This document shows, piece by piece, positions 60,975-64,000 of a stretch of 64,000 bases of DNA. The stretch's first letter is position 1. Each line of letters opens with the position of its first letter. The stretch is from contig JADANN010000245.1 in assembly GCA_018806985.1 (NCBI GenBank), positions 248,001 through 312,000 on the forward strand, in the 5' to 3' direction. Position numbers and translations under genes: made by a program. The notes under the pieces are model-generated. The model had not been told where the DNA came from. It made no database searches and worked only from the letters and a program-made list of their open reading frames with translations. Source of the DNA: Angiostrongylus vasorum (lineage: Eukaryota > Nematoda > Chromadorea > Rhabditida > Metastrongylidae).

Positions 60975-61240
60975 TTTTATTTACTGCCTACGAACTGCAC
61001 GTGTCTGCGGTGGGGAACGAACGCGCTATTACCCTTTCCGGGGGGCTAACGCGATGACCACCACACCATACGAGTCCGTTTCTCTCTCAGCCGTGTTATT
61101 GACCTATAGGCACTACCAGCAATCACCCATCAATGGGATTGATCTAGAGAGCGCAAATCGGCAACGAACCCAGTTAAGCTGAGACCGACGTTTAAATCAC
61201 AATCCTAACCTTTTTTATTTACTGCCTACTGTAATTTAGC
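60975..61240 (-). mobile_element. Fold-back repeat C, copy 4
   Basis: Plus-strand blocks GTGTCTGCGGTGGGGAACGA, ACGCGCTATTACCCTTTCCG and ATGACCACCACACCATACG, then ATCACCCATCAATGGGATTG and ACCCAGTTAAGCTGAGACC. The last two match, inverted, the left half of copy 2 at 15.66 kb. The short sequence TTTTTTATTTACTGCCTACG flanks it on both sides, apparently as part of the family's ends. Confidence 0.75.
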
Positions 61241-62384
61241 CCCGTAAAGGGCAATAACATCATCTTTGTTCTGGGCTTTCTTGAAAATGTGCCATCCATG
61301 TACTCAAGTGTGTTTTTGGGAGTTACACCTCTCCAATGCTCCTATCAGTGCATTCTTTTTATAAATATTCTTCCCGTAATTTATTTAATCGAAATACCTC
61401 AGTAACCGTCTATTCAAAGAAATTCTCTAGCTTCGTATTGCAGAATTCACGACATTCACTTGCAAAATGATCAGATATGATGGTTGTAGTGGAATTCTCA
61501 GTGTGCAGTTACTATTAAGAAAGTGAATAAAATCGTTGCTGCTCACAAGTCTATATGCTTTGTAGAGCGTAACTTCTTTATTTCACCCATATGTTTATCG
61601 TTCTTAAAATCCCATTGAAAGTGAATGGTGTCGTGAACCATGAGGCAACAGTGTTGAGATATTTTCCGTTTTCAATGATCATAGTGTAGAAGTGGTCAAC
61701 ATGTTTGCCGAAGTTCTTCAGTGCATCAACTGTTCGACGGATTTTTTCCCTCGTGGAGGCGATTTACTGGTAACAACAAGTTTTAAAAGAAAGTACATTC
61801 GCGAGACATTGATTTGCTGCAGCAAATTTGCACCTAGGCTATGTGTGGCCAGTGCATAGGAAGATGTAAATATCAGTTGTCTAACCGGAATTTAAGTAAA
61901 TTCTTTGAGTAGTCAGAAATATGTTAACAGCAGACTCAAATGAGATCCAGAGTTGATCACTTCTCTCACCGCATGTACATCAAATATGATCGATGTTATC
62001 TCACCTTTTTTGCCTAGAGGTGAGGTGTTTGAGTAAAGACGAGAGTTGTTACGTTCTTCCCATGGCCATTTTTTTTCTTTTCTGAAGGGAAAATGCTAAG
62101 CTGCGATGATCATTCTTTTTTTTTACATTTGATTCTCTCTACATGTATGAGATTATCCAGTTTAGAAGGAATGAAGAAAATCCACGTAGCACCATGTGTT
62201 CCATTATAACCTGTGTTCCAATCATTCCTCTTTGTTGATTCTAATAATTATGGAGGACTAGAGTTTTGCTCATAAGTGTACTTCGGTAAATCATTATAAT
62301 CGCTGGTGATTACTAGAAGCCATTTATTAAGTTTTTTTATCGCTGAAGTTATTATTAAAGAATTTTTTTTACTACGGAATATTA
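61241..62384. other. No gene or repeat recognised
   Basis: AT-rich DNA; no open frame of note. Confidence 0.4.
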
Positions 62385-62648
62385 AAAAGGATAAAGGATA
62401 AAGCTCTCGGCATTGATCAATCCCTGAGGGATACGCCATGCATTCTACTTCATTAAGCATCGTTTAGAGGTGATTGAGTGCATATCTGACCTTTACAATG
62501 ATTTCCGCTAGCCTACCGATGTAGCGAGGCAGTGCGCCTATCCTTCTAGATAAGTCTGGCACCAATCTGCTGACCCCGGAGGGATGGAAGGCTTGAGGGG
62601 CCAAGGGCGCTGTGATCGATTCCACGTGTGTGTTACAGGGCCCCTTCG
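62385..62648 (-). mobile_element. tRNA-derived SINE-like repeat, copy 9 (head truncated)
   Basis: Tail AAAAAGGATAAAGGATAAAG (plus) shows the tandem GGATAAA unit clearly. The body carries the same blocks (CATTAAGCATCGTTTAGAGG, ATAAGTCTGGCACCAATCTG) and GTGATCGATTCCACGTG. The outer head, including the A-box part, is lost after about 62648. Confidence 0.8.
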
Positions 62649-62828
62649 GAATATTACAAATAATAATTTCTTTACTAGAAAATAGAAAAATGTTCCATAA
62701 CAAAAAATTTACTAATAACTTTAGCGGAAGAAAAAAACTCAACAAGCAGTTACTAGTAATCAGCGATTATGACGATTTATCGAAGGGCACTTATGAGCAA
62801 AATCTCTAGTCCTCCTGATTACTGGAAT

Positions 62829-63140
62829 TGACAAGAAGGAATCGTTGGAGCACGAATTATAATGGAACATTTTCACCCTACGAATTGAAAGCGTTCACTA
62901 ACGAAGTCACTGAAGAATTGATCGAGGGTAATTTTTCGTTTAAATTTAGTCGATTTTATAATCATATCATACGGTAGTTAATCGAGTAATGCGTCGCGTA
63001 TTTAGGCAAAGGTTTTTGCTTCACCATCATGGAAGGCAGTGAAAAACGGTGAGTGAGGAGGGGGCAGTAAGTACTTTTTTTCAGTTGCCTCATAAAATAT
63101 AGTATTAGAAACAGTTTTAGAAAAGCTCTCAGGAAATTCG
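62829..63140 (+). CDS. Possible exons of an unrecognised gene at the right end
   Basis: An open segment ending at 62927 reads NRWSTNYNGTFSPYELKAFT then NEVTEELIE and ends in a GTAATT donor. The next segment, 63006-63048, follows TATTTAG, continues in phase (KGFCFTIMEGSEK) and ends at a GTGAGT donor. A third could start at 63085 after TTTTTTTCAG and run to a GTACGT site near 63140. Phases agree across both joins, which is unlikely by chance. However, the second intron would be only 36 bases, below the usual nematode minimum, and the start of the first exon is unclear. No family is recognised. Confidence 0.35.
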
Positions 63141-64000
63141 TACGTTCCTATTTCCCGAAACCCTCAATTTCTATTACCCATACTGATACACTTTATTTTA
63201 TCATAGTTCATATCAGGAAGCGTTGTATTTCACACCTTCGTTGTCGGCCTTCATATCTATCTAACGGTCGTCTCCCCATGCATTTGCAATTCAAAATTGT
63301 TCATTATGTTTTCCCTTCTCTGACTTATGATTTATAAACTAACGAATAATTGAAGTCCGAACAAAAAGTGGACTATTGGGTGAATTTTAGGATTACTTTA
63401 GTTTATAGTGATCAGAACACGATTTGGAATGATTTTTTGTTGCTGAATGAAACCAGTTCTCTTAGTCTTGATTTAATACTGCTACTTTAAAGTTTCTTAC
63501 TTTTCACAACTGTTTAGCACTTATGGAGTTAAGAAAAGTAGGACTTGCAGCTTACAAGTATCCTAGGTCGTGCATAATTTGCTAACTGAGATTTTCTGCA
63601 TTAACGGATGGTGGGAGTGGCTGTAATTATGCACCCTTGGATGGAGTGCGGAAGCTGAGAGCCGCCAATCGAATCGAATGACCAGCGGTCGCTCAGACGA
63701 GCGTAAATATATTTCCGCGAACTAAACACTCACCATATTTTTATACCTACTAAATGTGTTTACCGGATCAATTCATTTTGGTAGCACTACATACTACTAC
63801 TGTCTTATTTGGATTACTTAGTGTCCACCTACTATCTTAGGAGTACAGAGAATTATTTTGGGCTATTTTTTGTCGTCAAAGCCTGAATTGTTTGGCCATA
63901 ATTGGAATAAAGTTCCTGTTGAATGACTACTAGTCTTTGCATCGGTATGAATGCTAAAATCAAGTAAATTTTGCAGTAAAAAGTGCTCCAACGCGGGATG
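63141..64000. other. Right edge; nothing firm
   Basis: A stop-free plus-strand frame continues to about 63333 after the possible third exon but is not clearly coding. Beyond it no feature is recognised. Confidence 0.35.

Overview
The window looks like nuclear DNA of a parasitic clade V (strongylid, hookworm-like) nematode. The base composition is AT-rich, coding exons are short and split by many small GT-AG introns, two genes appear to start just behind trans-splice-type acceptors, and most of the remaining DNA is old transposon debris. The protein sequences read from the two main genes are close to Caenorhabditis elegans APL-1 and TAF-3 as I recall them. Apart from the supplied open reading frames, everything here was read by eye; no database search was run.

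Two well-supported genes lie on the minus strand. From 40654 down to 20648 is an apl-1 ortholog (amyloid precursor protein family). I could join 19 exons in phase, giving a predicted 708-residue protein: signal peptide, E1 (growth-factor-like and copper-binding folds), acidic stretch, E2, acidic juxtamembrane region, one transmembrane helix and a short tail ending in the family's YENPTY signal. From 55891 down to 48399 is a taf-3 ortholog (TFIID subunit 3). Eleven exons join in phase to 961 residues: an N-terminal histone fold, a long charged linker including a nearly pure Arg/Glu helix, and a C-terminal PHD finger. The two genes lie head to tail about 7.7 kb apart, too far for a typical nematode operon. 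One acts at the cell surface and the other at promoters, so no joint pathway is implied.

Weaker gene evidence includes the 3' part of a small multipass membrane protein on the plus strand (11806-12820), a possible first exon at 40053-40145 (+), and two or three possible exons at the right end (62829-63140, +).

Layout: 1-2.9 kb is a decayed RTE-type LINE (minus) with flanking repeats. 4.4-6 kb holds another RTE fragment and two tRNA-derived SINE-like copies. 7.3-8.5 kb holds a dispersed repeat and a fold-back element. 8.9-11.4 kb is a long decayed RTE copy. 11.8-12.8 kb is the membrane gene. 15.3-15.9 kb holds fold-back repeats. 16.9-18.7 kb is a 5'-truncated Penelope-like element with RT and GIY-YIG parts and a terminal repeat carrying a hammerhead-like motif. 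20.6-40.7 kb is apl-1, whose introns host a second Penelope terminal repeat, a mariner relic, a SINE, a fold-back repeat and a tRNA-like relic. 44-48 kb is repeats and a mariner relic. 48.4-55.9 kb is taf-3. 57-64 kb is SINEs, an internally deleted mariner, LINE debris and the possible right-end gene. Long (TA)n tracts occur throughout, some abutting SINE tails.
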